A DNA stretch of 64,000 nt from Vitellaria paradoxa (GCA_019916065.1 CM034234.1:13870520-13934519); one strand, 5' to 3'. Positions 37,375 to 48,657 are shown, numbered from the stretch's first letter. The notes: generated by a model not told the origin, from the sequence alone. Numbers and translations are program-made.

Positions 37375-37640
37375 TCGAATATCTGACTGAGCCTTCTCTC
37401 TCTCTCTAGACCCCCTTCTCTATCAACGTTCTCATCAAGCTCACCGTCTCTGACTCTGTCTCTGCTCAAAGATTTGGTGAAAATCTCAACTTCAAAGAGA
37501 CGTTGCCCGCTGCCCTCGCAACAGGCTCCAGAACGGATACTCTTATGGGCCTTCCATATGATATCAGAACAGACACTCTTATGGGCCTCCATTTGTTGGC
37601 TTTTTCGGCTCGATAGATGATAATTTCGAAACAAGGATAT
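37375..37640 (-). promoter_or_regulatory. GPI7 5' UTR / proximal promoter
   Basis: The region lies directly upstream of the GPI7 start codon and is less AT-rich than its surroundings. It contains CT-rich stretches common in plant 5' leaders (37397-37412) and a duplicated phrase, ctcttatgggcc (37539-37550 and 37575-37586). No TATA box is obvious, so the extent is inferred from position. Confidence 0.45.
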
Positions 37641-37791
37641 TTTTGAAAAATATTATTTTACATTTTGATAAGAAAATAGTTTTTTATTGAAATTTTTACA
37701 TCAAAATAATATATTAATGGCACTTTTGTGATCGAACCATATTATGGTCGTCTTTTTTAAGTCAAAAATTCTAGTTCTATTACATTACTCT

Positions 37792-37925
37792 TAAGATGTG
37801 TTTGGTGTGCTAAAAAATATTAAAAATTTTTAAAAATTATTTATTTTTATCTCATTGTATGAATTACGAACCCACAAATTATTTCAAATTATTTTACTTT
37901 TTGTCATTCTAAACACTCCCTTAAT
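37792..37925. mobile_element. Short MITE, same family as 9128-9275
   Basis: TTAAGATGTGTTTGG at the left and CTAAACACTCCCTTAA at the right form inverted ends flanked by TTAA. The interior (ttatttatttttatctcatt then gtatgaat..acccacaa) matches the copy at 9128-9275. Confidence 0.55.
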
Positions 37926-40592
37926 AAAAAATTTGATAAAATAGCTGAAGTAAAAAATAAAAATTTATTTTCAACAATTTATCTAAACATCATAAACTTA
38001 TGAAAGTAAATAATTTTCTTTTTCACCTAAACATTTTCGATTTCTCAGTTAGTGGTAGAGTGACTAGAATTTAAAGTTAGCGAATAAAGTGTAAATACAC
38101 TCTCGTAGAAATATAAATATATTTTATCTATTTATAATACTCACTGAATGTATTTTCTTTCCTTCACTCCAATCCTATATAGTATGTTTATTTGATCTCC
38201 ATTTTATTTTTTATATTTTTTAATTATTTTTAAAGCTCCATTCCCTCTTCTTCTCTTATCTTCTCTTCTCTTATTCACAAACTTTTTTTTTGTACCTCAT
38301 TACTAAAACACTAAAACTTTACTTTTTATGTTATATGTAAAACCATTAGAGTTATAGTATATGATTTTAATATGTATGAATAAATTCGTGAGTTTCAAAA
38401 ATAGATCCATTTGCTGGGGACTTGACTTTCCTATTATTTTTTATTCTATTATTTTACAACTTTTTAAAATCTCAATCATCTATTTTCATTTGATAGTTGA
38501 AAATACAAATTCAATTTGTAATAAATGCAAATATAATTATAATACAAAAATTAAATAGAAAAAGTCAAACAAATTTTTTTTGTGCTAATATTTTGAACAA
38601 ATTTTGGCTATATACGAATGATTTTCCAGTATTTGAAAAAATGCTATTAGCTGATAGTACGTTTAGAAAATACCGTTTCAAATAGTGTTTTTTAAAACGC
38701 TACTTCAAAATGTGTTTTTTAAAAGTACTTTTTCAAATAGTGTTTTCAACATAATTATAATTTTTAATTGAAACGACTTCCTCCATTCACTTCATTCGTC
38801 GTTTTTTCTTCAAATTGTTGTAACAATAAGGATACCTCATTTCACTGACGTGACTTCCTTCATCCTCATTCCTCAAATCTACCAACAAGGGTTCCATCTC
38901 TACTTCCCGAGCACATAAACGCTGGATATATGATTAGACTTCCTTATCTCTATTCTCTCTACTGTATATGTGCACATATGCATGCACAAACATAGAATAT
39001 ACACACACAGAGAGAATATTATATACAAATGTGTATATTATATATTATATACAAATGTGATTGGTTGTGCATAAAGAATGTATAGGCTTCTTTTTTTTGG
39101 TCCTAATGTTTCTAATTTTTTAAAGAGCTAATTGTTAAAATTGTTGGAAGAAATTTTATTTGGTTAAATTATTTTTGGCTCTAGGAAAAAAATTATTAGG
39201 TTGAAATTTTTTTAAGGCCTTTGAGAATTTTTGGAAGGGTTCCCTTTAACCTAGGGTAAAACTCTACAATTTCTAATTTTAAAATTAATTTCAAAATATA
39301 AAATTAGAGTAATGTAGCCCTCAATTAGTTATTAATTATTTACTTGAATTATTTCTTGCAAAATCCTAATATTTATCTGGTATGAACTTTTATCAAGCGA
39401 ATGAGGAGTTCAGGTTAGAGCGTACAAATCACAAAGTCGAAGTAAGATTGTCTGCAGAGGTTGGGGACAGACCGACCACATCAAGGGCGGTTAAACCATC
39501 TACCATAGCTGACTACCAATGAGGGACTAGTTAACGACATCAGGGACATATAGCCCACGGTGACATTCTATTGTACCTGATTATGGATTGTCCACCGACT
39601 AATTCCACATCTAGTGTAACTCCATATGCTAACATCTCACTAGTGAGTCCTACTTCTCTAGTGCTTGCGAGTATTGACAAGCACACTGTATTGATGGATC
39701 GTCACATGCAAAATTGGACCAGTTACTCTTCTTGCTACCACTGTTTAAACACATGATACTGGAGCCACCTTTTCTTCGGGCATTTATCCTGTACTCCAGG
39801 TTTATTAGAGATATAATAAGGTCTATTTTGTTCTATATATACTACAACCACATGATGGGCCATCTTTTTTTTTTTTTTAGTAATTGAGAGTATGATGGCC
39901 CATCATAGTGCAAACTATAGCAGTCTATAAGTGGAGTCCACGGAGTATCCACCTACTAACCCATCAACACAGCCACAACTATGATAAAGAAAGGCTAAGG
40001 AGAGACTAAGACAGATTATAAAGAAGCCCAAATGTGGCACACATTAGATTAATCATTGATTGATTTATAGTTTATGGATGTTTTATTGTTTTACTAGATA
40101 TGAATTGATGTTATTATTTGTTCACATTTATGAATATTATAGATGTTTTAGTTTACATCTTAATAATGTTATTTTTTAAAATATTATATATTTTCCCATA
40201 GTTCATATTTGTTGTTGTATTGGCAATTGTAACATAAAGGTGTATTTGTTATATTGGTAAATTGTTAACAATGGTTTTATGAAAATAGTTTGTCGGAAAA
40301 GTTTTAGGAATCAGAAAATACTTTTTAAAATAATGCTTTTAGAAAGTACTATTTAAAGAGTGTTTTTTTAGTTAATAATTTTTTTTAAATACTAAAAAAT
40401 TATCAACATTTAGTTAAAACTTGTTCAAAATATCAGTATAAAAAAAATAAATAAGTTCATAGAATAAATTTTAATATATATATATATATATATTACCAGC
40501 CTTTGAATAAAATCAAAGGTTGAGGTTTAGAAAATAATAAGAAAATAGCAGAATAAAAAATAGCTGACTGTTGGTTCCTGCTCAGTGACGGG
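37926..40592. other. Intergenic, no gene recognised
   Basis: AT-rich spacer between the GPI7 5' end and the Mutator-like element. Positions 39380-40060 have more balanced base composition and short open frames (for example 39571-39756) but no recognisable domain; they may be an unrecognised transposon relic. AT microsatellites occur near 39030 and 40474-40492. Confidence 0.5.
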
Positions 40593-40601
40593 GAGAATAG
40601 A
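40593..40601. repeat. 9-bp target-site duplication of the Mutator-like element, left
   Basis: GAGAATAGA here is repeated exactly at 48473-48481. A 9-bp duplication is the signature of Mutator-superfamily insertion. Confidence 0.9.
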
Positions 40602-40893
40602 GGGTTTTTTTTCGTTCTAAGGATGATGGCTGCACATTTTGTGGGTTTGTTGTGAAAATTTAAATACTTGTGAGAGTGCTGTTAATGAAACCGCGTTTTC
40701 ATTGTGCGGTTTCCAGGATGCTGTAAATTTCTAGAACTGCAAAACCATAATGCGATTCTTGATCCGCCTCGGGTAGAATCGCGACACGGTAATGCGGTTG
40801 TTTATCTGGACATTAAGAAACGCGGAATGAGATTGCAGCTCTTGGCTGAGAAACCGCATGATCATTATGCGATTTTCGTTCCTTTTAGACCTG
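40602..40893 (+). repeat. MULE terminal inverted repeat, left
   Basis: It aligns along its whole length with the reverse complement of 48224-48472. Landmarks shared in order are GGNTTTTTTTTCGTTCTAAGG, gctgcacattttg, gtgagagt.ctgttaatgaaa, gcggaatgagattgc.gctctt and gctgagaaac. Recurrent 'accgc..taatgcgg' motifs occur within it. Confidence 0.88.
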
Positions 40894-41440
40894 CAAACCT
40901 AGTTTGCGATTTCTTGTGCTTAAAACCCTCCCCCCAACCAGTCGACATCTCAAGCCTCTCTCTCATTCTCGCTCTCTCTCTCTCTCTCGTCTGTGACGAC
41001 AGCCAGTAGCTCACCGGCGATGTCAAGAATTTTCTTGACGACAGCCACTTCTCACTAGCCCGTAACTTACTGCAGCAGCTCCTCCTCTTCGCTCCACTGA
41101 TAAATTCTCCCATTTGAAAGGTAAAATCCAGTTTTGCCATTCATGTCTCAGCCACTTCTTCTTTCTAGATAAGATTTTTTTGACTTTGTGGGTTAGTTTG
41201 ATAATGTGGGTTAGTTTGAGAATGTATTAATTTTTTGTGTGTTAGTTTGATAATATGGGTTAATTTGACAGTGTTGTGTTATATATGTTTCATAGTTCCA
41301 AGACTGTTAATTTGGTATTTTAAGTAACTTTGTGTGTTTGTTTGATAGTTTTGATGATGTAAGAAAATATATATATACAATTTTGAGTCTAACTAGAACG
41401 GATGACATTAAATTATAATGTTAATAATATATTTATGGAT

Positions 41441-41980
41441 AATTAAACTATGTATTAGAAATAATTAAAAAAAGTTTATGTAATTAAGATATATAATATT
41501 AAATTGTAGTGCTAATTTTAAATTGTTTATTATATTATTTACTAAAAATAATTATAAACATTTGAATGTAATTAGAATATACAGTATTGAATTATAATAT
41601 TAATGTTTTATTCCTTAATAATTAAATTATGTATTATGAATGATTAAAAAAATTTTAATCTAATTATGATACATAATATTACATTATAGTGCTAAATTTA
41701 AATTATTTATTACTTTATGTGCTAGAGATAATTCTAAAAATTTGGATGTAATTAGATATACAGTCTTAAATTATAATGTTAATGTTATATTCCTTAATAA
41801 TTAAATTATGTATTACAAATGATTAAAAGAATTTTAATCTAGTTAAGATATATAAATCACATTAAATTGTAATATTAATGTTAGAATTTTGATTAATTTA
41901 TGTATTACAAATAATTCTAGAAATTTGAATCAAATTACAATAAATAATATTAAATTACAGTACTAATGTTATATTTGAAT
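41441..41980. repeat. 179-bp AT-rich tandem repeat inside the MULE
   Basis: The phrase aattaaa(c/t)tatgtatta starts at 41441, 41620 and 41799, exactly 179 bp apart each time. A partial further copy follows. Confidence 0.85.
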
Positions 41981-42141
41981 GTAATTAAAATATGTATTAA
42001 TAATTAAAAAAAAGACGAATTTCATTGCATTTGGAAGTGAATATTGTTATTTAATGATTTTAGATTTTGTAATATTGATTTTTTATTTTCCGTAACAGAA
42101 GATACGACGACGAAACAATACATCACTGTGTTTTGCTTTTA

Positions 42142-42489
42142 GGGTGGGAATGTAATCTCAACCGATGAAGGATTATCTTATGATCGCGAGTATGGGGATA
42201 GTATTCGGGTTGATACTAGTATAAGGTACAATCAGTCTATAACTGAATTATGCAATACATTGGGTGTAGAAGAGGCTCGAGTGAAGGTTAATATTACATA
42301 TCGGTTTCTAGTTATTGTTGGAACTGTGGCACGATACAGACCATTTTCGGGTGAAAAATGACAGCGAGGTTGGGGGAATGATGGATGCCATAGCTCAGTT
42401 GAAATGTACGCACGTTGACCTGTACATAGAGTATGAAGTACTGTTGGTTGAGTTTTCGTGACCCGCACCAGTTATTGCTCAACTACAAG
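42142..42489 (+). pseudogene. MULE transposase N-terminal exon remnant, left half
   Basis: After a tttgcttttag acceptor-like site the frame reads GGNVISTDEGLSYDREYGDS, then a RYNQSITELCNTLGV segment. After a frameshift near 42355 it reads NSDSEVGGMMDAIAQLKC, THVDLYIEYE. This order (GG..I..G..YDGG / MMD / LYIE) is the known N-terminal region of plant MURA-type transposases. The copia element interrupts it at 42490, and the text resumes at 47834 (QATPLINSEGEYASN..). Confidence 0.75.
42485..42489. repeat. copia target-site duplication, left
   Basis: ACAAG, matched exactly at 47829-47833. Confidence 0.92.
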
Positions 42490-42750
42490 TGTTAGATTTA
42501 GTAATGTATAATCGTATATAATTAGTTTCCCTTATTTTATGCCTTTCCTTATTTTATGTCATTCCTTATATCATAATTAGGATTATTATTCCATTCCTTA
42601 TTTTGTATATCCAATCATAATTAGGATTACTATCTCCTATCAGGATTAGGATTATTGTCCTCTTATATAAAGGACCTTGTAGTTTTGTATTCTCACACAC
42701 AGAAATAAATATTAATACATAGTTCTTTCCTTCTTCTTTTATTCTTAACA
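42490..42750 (+). repeat. copia 5' LTR, 261 bp
   Basis: It starts TGTTAGATTT and ends TTCTTAACA. A TATATAAA box is at 42664-42671. The 17-bp unit gcctttccttattttat is present once fewer than in the 3' LTR. Confidence 0.95.
42664..42671 (+). promoter_or_regulatory. TATA box in the 5' LTR
   Basis: TATATAAA about 85 bp before the LTR end; the same box is in the 3' LTR at 47742-47749. Confidence 0.6.
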
Positions 42751-42762
42751 TGGTATCAGAGC
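42751..42762 (+). promoter_or_regulatory. Primer binding site (initiator Met tRNA)
   Basis: TGGTATCAGAGC directly abuts the 5' LTR; it is the standard tRNA-iMet-complementary site of plant copia elements. Confidence 0.9.
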
Positions 42763-43335
42763 AGAGGCTCTAATTTTTTTTTTCTTTTTCTCTCTTCTTC
42801 GTCGGCCATTATTTTCCGGCGAGATCTTGCGTTGGTATATATCATCAGCAGAGTTAAAGAAGCCTTGATTTTTCGCTTCTGTATTCTTCTAGTGAATATT
42901 CCAACATCTACATACATCATCGGAGTCGTCTCTCATAGACGAACCCAACGCCACCAACCAGAACCGGAGATCTGCTTCCACGCGCCGCCTGAAAATTGCT
43001 CGTGACTTCACGCGAATTCACGCGCCGCTGGTCTTCACATTCGCCTCGCTGACGTCATCTTGACGAATCACGGTGTGCCGTGCAGACTATTCGTTGGTGC
43101 ACCTGCCACACTGGATCGCGCTCACGCCAGCGAACTGCGATCTGCCACGTAGCCCTAGCTGCTCCAACGGTCAGACCGGTCCGCCCAGACCGGTTCAGTG
43201 CTTCTTTTGGGCCGGGTCAGCCATTTTTGGCAGATTTTCAACCGGTTCAAACCGGTTTCTTACCTTTTTCGACGTTCCGGACGCACTGGTGATCTCTATT
43301 CTACTCGGATTTATTGTTTATCTTTATTGAGTACT

Positions 43336-46300
43336 ATGAAAGCTTTTTCTGTGAATCGCTCCGACAACATTACGTCCCTCTCTGTCATTTTGTATGGGAC
43401 TAATTATGTTTTGTGGGCACAAGCTCTCTCTGGCTTTATCAAAGGACGTCGTTTATGGCGTATTATCTCTGGCTCTCAGAAAAAACCCATCCAAAAATAC
43501 GATGAGGATCAATATGCTTTTGAGGATCGTCTTGATGATTGGGAAAGCAAGAATTATCAAATTGTCACCTGGTTTCGTGCCACTACTATTCCTTCCATCA
43601 GTCTTCAATTTGGCCGATTTCAGGACGATGATCAGTATCCCTCTCCTGCTAAGGCTATTTGGGATTTCTTAAAGGATCGCTATCAGACCACTGGTCATGC
43701 TCACCAGTATCAGTTACTTCAGACTCTTCATCATATGCGTCAAGAGCCTGGGCAATCCATCAATGATTTTCTCTCTCAAATGTCTTCTGTTTGGGATCAG
43801 CTCGCTTTATGTGAACCTACCTGGAAACACTCTGAGGATTCTCAATTGTACACTATCCACTGCAATCATCAGCGACTTTTACTATTTCTTATGGCTCTCC
43901 ATGACACTTTTGAGTCGGTTCGTGCCTCATTGCTCCATCGCATGCCTCTACCCACTCTTGAACAAGCTATTTCAGAACTCTTGTCTGAAGAAACTCGTCT
44001 AGGTCTCAAAACTAAGGCGTTGGATTCAGTTCTTGCTATACCACCATCTCCAGTTCCAGATGCCGCTGTTGCCATGTCTCACGGTCGATCTTCTGGCCCA
44101 TTGACTCCTCACTCCTGCATCTACTGTCTAAAAAGGGGTCTACCACACAATCATTCATTTGAACATTGTCCCATCCGTGAGTGTTTGACTTGCCACAAAA
44201 CAGCTCCTGGTCATTTTCAGCGTGACTGTCCCAAGGCTTCCTCCTCTGGAGCTCATTCCAAAAAGGGATCCTCTAAGTTCTCTGGTAAATCTCATGGTTC
44301 TCATACCACTGCTGCTGTTACTTTAGACAGGTCCTCCTCTTCTGGCCCATCCTTTTCTATGACTGATGTGGAGTCTATCATTCAGCAAGTACTTGCCAAA
44401 ACTGGTACATCTCCTTCTACTGCCCTCTCCGTCATGCCAGGTACTTCCTCTTGGTATTTTAACTCAGGATGTTGCAATCATATGACTTCTAATTCTACAA
44501 TTTTTTCGTCTATTGCTTCATCATCCTCTATTCCCACTATTCATACTGCTGATGGTACTCATATGTCTGTTACCCACACTGGTCATATTTCTACTTCATC
44601 TATTTCTCTTTCTAATGTTTACCACATTCCTACCCTTGCTTTAAATCTTGTGTCTGTTGGTCAATTATGTGAACTTGGTCTGATTGTTACTTTTTCTGCT
44701 TCTGGTTGTTTGGTACAGGACCCACAGACGAAACAGGTTATTGGGATAGGCCGTAAGCATGGACGTCTGTTTGAGATTGTTCACCTCCAACTTCCACCAT
44801 CCTCTGCTGCTTCCACTGTTGCTTCCGCTTCCACATCTTCTATTTTTAATCTTTGGCATTCTCGTTTGGGTCATGTGTCTTTTAGTCGTTTGAAAACTTT
44901 AGTTTATAGTGGTCAATTGGGTCATGTGGTTTCTGAGAAAGTTGATTGTTTATCATGTCAAACTGCTAAACAACCCGCTTTACCTTTTAATAAAAGTAAT
45001 TCTGTTTCTCTTGCACCATTTGATCTCGTTCACTCGGATATCTGGGGCCCTTCACCCACTCCCACTATGGGGGGCTCTCGTTATTTTGTTATTTTTGTAG
45101 ATGATTATACTCGCTATACTTGGTTGTATCTTTTAACTAAACGTTCTGAACTTAAACAGGTATACTCTGATTTCTCAGCAATGGTGAAAACTCAATTTTC
45201 TCGTACAATCAAGGTTTTTCGAACTGATAATGCTATGGAATATCTTGACTCTGAGGTTTTATCTTTTCTACGCTCTCAGGGGACACAGTCTCATCTTTCT
45301 TGTCTTGGTACTTCTCAGCAAAATGGTCGGGCAGAACGCAAACATCGTCATCTTCTTGACACGATCCGTGCCCTCCTTATTTCTTCCTCCTGTCCAGAAA
45401 AATTTTGGGGGGAAGCTGCTCTTACTGCTGCCTACACCATTAATCGTGTTCCCACTTCTGTCCTTGGTAATTCTACCCCTTTTGAACGCTTATATGGCTC
45501 CTCTCCTGATTATTCTCATCTTAGAGTATTTGGGTCTGCTTGTTTTGTTCTCCTTCAACCCCATGAAAGAACTAAACTTGAACCACGCTCTCGTCTTTGT
45601 TGTTTCTTGGGTTATGGTATTGAACATAAGGGGTATCGGTGTTGGGATCCTATTTCTCGACGTCTTCGTGTCTCTCGACATGTTGTCTTTTGGGAACACA
45701 AGATGTTTTCTACTATTTCTCCATTTCATCTTTCTACCTCTTCCCATAATCCTCTCTTTACTGATATTTCCAAAGATTTGCATTCTGACATATTTGATGC
45801 AGATAGTCCACAAGTCTCTCAGACACCACTGCTTACGGTTCATCCCGAGACACCTGGGTCTTCTGCTGGACCTGTGACCACTCCTGATGAGTCTTCTCCT
45901 CCATCCCTTGTTGACGAATCTCCTCCTTCAGAACGTCCTAAACGAGTAACACAACCTTCTGTTCGTCTTCGTGATTATATTGTTGGTTCTACTGCCTTTT
46001 CTACTCACGAACCTTCTTCCTACCGTGAGGCTTGTACTAACCCTTTATGGCAGCAAGCTATGGATGATGAGTTACAGGCTCTTGAGAAAACTCATACTTG
46101 GGATGTGGTTCCCCTTCCTCCTGGGAAGACTGCTATCAGTTGCAAATGGATCTATAAAATCAAAACCCGTTCAGATGGTTCTATTGAGCGACACAAAGCT
46201 CGTCTTGTTGCTCGAGGTTTTACTCAGGAATATGGTATTGACTATGAAGAAACTTTTGCTCCTGTTGCTAGGCTTACTTCTGTTCGCAGTTTACTTGCTA

Positions 46301-47538
46301 TTTCTGCTGCTCGTAACTGGGATTTTTATCAAATGGATGTTAAGAATGCCTTTCTAAATGGCGATCTTACTGAGGAAGTCTATATACAACCTCCTCCGGG
46401 CTTCTCTGTTCCGTCTTCTCATGTTTGCAAGCTTCGTCGAGCACTATATGGGCTGAAACAGGCTCCTCGTGCCTGGTTTGCGAAGTTTAGCTCTACTATT
46501 CGTGAGCTTGGATTTATCCCCAGTTCATATGACTCTGCTTTGTTTATCCGCACGACTACAGCTAGATCTGTTCTTCTTCTCCTTTATGTGGACGATATGA
46601 TTATTACTGGAGATGACAATGTTGGCATTTCTCTTCTCAAACAATTTCTTAGTCGACAGTTTGAGATGAAGGATTTGGGGTTTCTCAATTACTTTCTGGG
46701 CTTGGAGATCTCCCGAGATTCTTCTGGTTACTTTTTCTCTCAAGCTAAGTATGCTTCTGATCTCTTAACACGGGCTGGTATTTCTGACTGCAAGACTGCT
46801 ACTACTCCGATTGATCCACAGCTCCGTCTTACCCCTCTTGATGGTGCACCATTATCTGATGCGACTTTGTATCGTCAACTTGTTGGTAGTCTTGTTTATC
46901 TTACTGTCACTCGCCCTGACATTGCTTATGCTGTTCACATTGTTAGTCAATTCATGGCTACTCCATGTTCTCGTCATTTTACTGCTTTGCTGCGCATTCT
47001 CCGATATATCAAAGGCACTATGTTTCATGGTCTTCATTACTCAGCCCAGTCCTCACTTGAATTACATGCTTTTTCTGATGCCGACTAGGCTGGTGATCCT
47101 ACTGATCGTCATTCTACGACAGGGTTTTGTTTCTTTCTAGGGACTTCTCTCATAGCCTGGCGTAGCAAGAAACAAACTCTCATTGCCCGTTCTAGTACTG
47201 AAGCTGAGTACCGTGCTCTCGCCGATACCACTCAAGAGCTCATTTGGCTTAGATGGCTTCTTACTGATATGGGTGTCACTCATTCTACAGGCACTATATT
47301 ATATTGTGACAATCAAAGTGCTATTCAGATTGCTCACAATGATGTTTTTCATGATCGCACTAAACACATTGAAATAGATTGTCACTTTATTCGTCAACAT
47401 GTCAGAAGTGGTATTGTTCGTCTCATTTCTGTATCCTCAGCAAATCAAACTGCCGATCTTTTCACGAAGGCTCATCCTCCTGGTCGTTTCTTCGAGTTAA
47501 TCTCCAAACTCAAGCTGCTTCCTGCGTTGCCACCTTGA
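43336..47538 (+). pseudogene. copia gag-pol polyprotein, interrupted by one nonsense codon
   Basis: The frame is open upstream of the chosen ATG (43336, MKAFSVNRS) and continues to TAG at 47086-47088. Beyond that stop the same frame stays open to TGA at 47536-47538, so a single TGG-to-TAG change removes about 149 residues of RNase H. Domains in order: gag (~residues 1-240); a zinc knuckle with C-X2-C-X6-H-X4-C spacing (CLTCHKTAPGHFQRDC); protease region with WYFNSGCCNHMTSN, where residue 376 is Asn (codon 44461-44463) instead of the usual catalytic Asp; integrase with H..H..CLSC and the D-D-E catalytic residues (HSDIWGP.., FRTDN, QQNGRAER); reverse transcriptase (QMDVKNAFLNG, LLYVDDMIITG near 46580); and RNase H (split). 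A functional copy elsewhere would be needed for movement. Confidence 0.93.
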
Positions 47539-47540
47539 AT

Positions 47541-47550
47541 TTGAGGGGGG
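47541..47550 (+). promoter_or_regulatory. Polypurine tract
   Basis: TTGAGGGGGG directly before the 3' LTR, the plus-strand priming site. Confidence 0.85.
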
Positions 47551-47828
47551 TGTTAGATTTAGTAATGTATAATCGTATATAATTAGTTTCCCTTATTTTA
47601 TGCCTTTCCTTATTTTATGCCTTTCCTTATTTTATGTCTTTCCTTATATCATAATTAGGATTATTATTCCATTCTTTATTTTGTATATCCAATCATAATT
47701 AGAATTACTATCTCCTATCAGGATTAGGATTATTGTCCTCTTATATAAAGGATCTTGTAGTTTTGTATTCTCACACACAGAAATAAATATTAATACATAG
47801 TTCTTTCCTTCTTCTTTTATTCTTAACA
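47551..47828 (+). repeat. copia 3' LTR, 278 bp
   Basis: It matches the 5' LTR except for four substitutions and one extra 17-bp gcctttccttattttat unit (three copies against two). Confidence 0.95.
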
Positions 47829-47833
47829 ACAAG
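47829..47833. repeat. copia target-site duplication, right
   Basis: ACAAG, identical to 42485-42489. Confidence 0.92.
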
Positions 47834-48223
47834 CAACACCTCTCATTAACTCTGAGGGAGAATATGCTTCCAATTCTAATAATTTCCAACTATCTTGCAG
47901 TCCCTTGCATGTAGAGTTCCCTGAATGTGGGGCAATTCGAGAACTAGTTGTATTATTATTATTATTTTTTGGAGTAAACTGTATTACTATTATTTTTTTA
48001 GCTTTTATGTTTTGGAGTGATTTTGACTTCTGAAATTAAGAAGGCTTTTATGTTTCGGTGTAGATTTTATTTTCTATTTGATTCTCGTTGTTAGATTTGT
48101 TACTTTTTTTTTTTTTTTTTTGGTTATTAGATTTGCTGCTTTTTGAAGTTGTATGTTCCACACATGGTTGTTTGTATATATTCTCCAGGGCCTATTGCAG
48201 TAACCAACTGGAGGGGAAAAAAA

Positions 48224-48472
48224 AAGGAACCAAAACCGCAGAATGGCCATGCAGTTTCTCAGCTAAGAAGAGCCGCAATCTCATTCCGCGGTTTTACCTA
48301 TCAAGAACCGCATTATGGTGGTCCTGTGGTTCTGAAAATTTATAGCATTCTAAAAACCGCATAATGAAAGGGCAGTTTCATTAACAGTACTCTCACAACT
48401 ACTTAGAATTTTAAAATTTTACAGCAAACCCGCAAAATGTGCAGCGATCGTCCTTAGAACGAAAAAAAATCC
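48224..48472 (-). repeat. MULE terminal inverted repeat, right
   Basis: Inverse of 40602-40893 with about 80% identity by eye and a few indels. It ends GAACGAAAAAAAATCC. Confidence 0.88.
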
Positions 48473-48481
48473 GAGAATAGA
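48473..48481. repeat. 9-bp target-site duplication of the MULE, right
   Basis: GAGAATAGA, identical to 40593-40601. Confidence 0.9.
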
Positions 48482-48657
48482 ACACTAGGCCAGCACAGCA
48501 ATGCATTGTCACAGAACAGAGCTGAGTCCGGACCAATGAAATCAAAGTCGCTCCCGCGGTTCCTACAGTCTTATTCTCTGCAAGCACGCTCTCAAAATTC
48601 GTTCCTTAATTAGCGAACTAGTTTTGCTCGCTAGCACCCGAACCATTGGCTCAGGGG
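48482..48657 (+). promoter_or_regulatory. Rab3GAP proximal promoter / 5' leader
   Basis: Only about 176 bp separate the MULE target duplication from the start codon. The stretch is GC-richer than the flanks and contains a CCAAT pentamer near 48533. No TATA box is evident here, so transcription may start within or close to the MULE end. Confidence 0.5.

Larger units (their letters stand above)
42490..47828 (+). mobile_element. Ty1/copia LTR retrotransposon, nearly intact
   Basis: A complete element flanked by ACAAG duplications: 5' LTR 42490-42750, primer binding site 42751-42762, single gag-pol frame, polypurine tract 47541-47550, 3' LTR 47551-47828. Domain order gag, protease, integrase, reverse transcriptase, RNase H identifies Ty1/copia. 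The LTRs differ by four substitutions plus one 17-bp unit, implying a recent insertion. Two lesions are visible: a nonsense codon before RNase H and an Asn in the protease active-site triad. Confidence 0.97.
40602..48472. mobile_element. Mutator-like element (MULE), internally deleted, with a nested copia element
   Basis: The termini are GGGTTTTTTTTCGTTCTAAG at the left and the inverse GGATTTTTTTTCGTTCTAAG at the right. They sit within inverted repeats of about 250-290 bp (40602-40893 and about 48224-48472), flanked by a perfect 9-bp duplication. Without the copia insert the element is about 2.5 kb. It retains an exon of the MURA-type transposase N-terminal region but lacks the DDE catalytic core and SWIM zinc finger, so it could move only with help in trans. 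It also contains a CT-rich leader-like part (40930-41130) and a 179-bp tandem repeat. Confidence 0.9.

Noticed and set aside
45230..45877. 215-codon frame overlapping the copia integrase
   Set aside because: Out-of-frame shadow of the gag-pol frame, Leu-rich because of T-rich codons.
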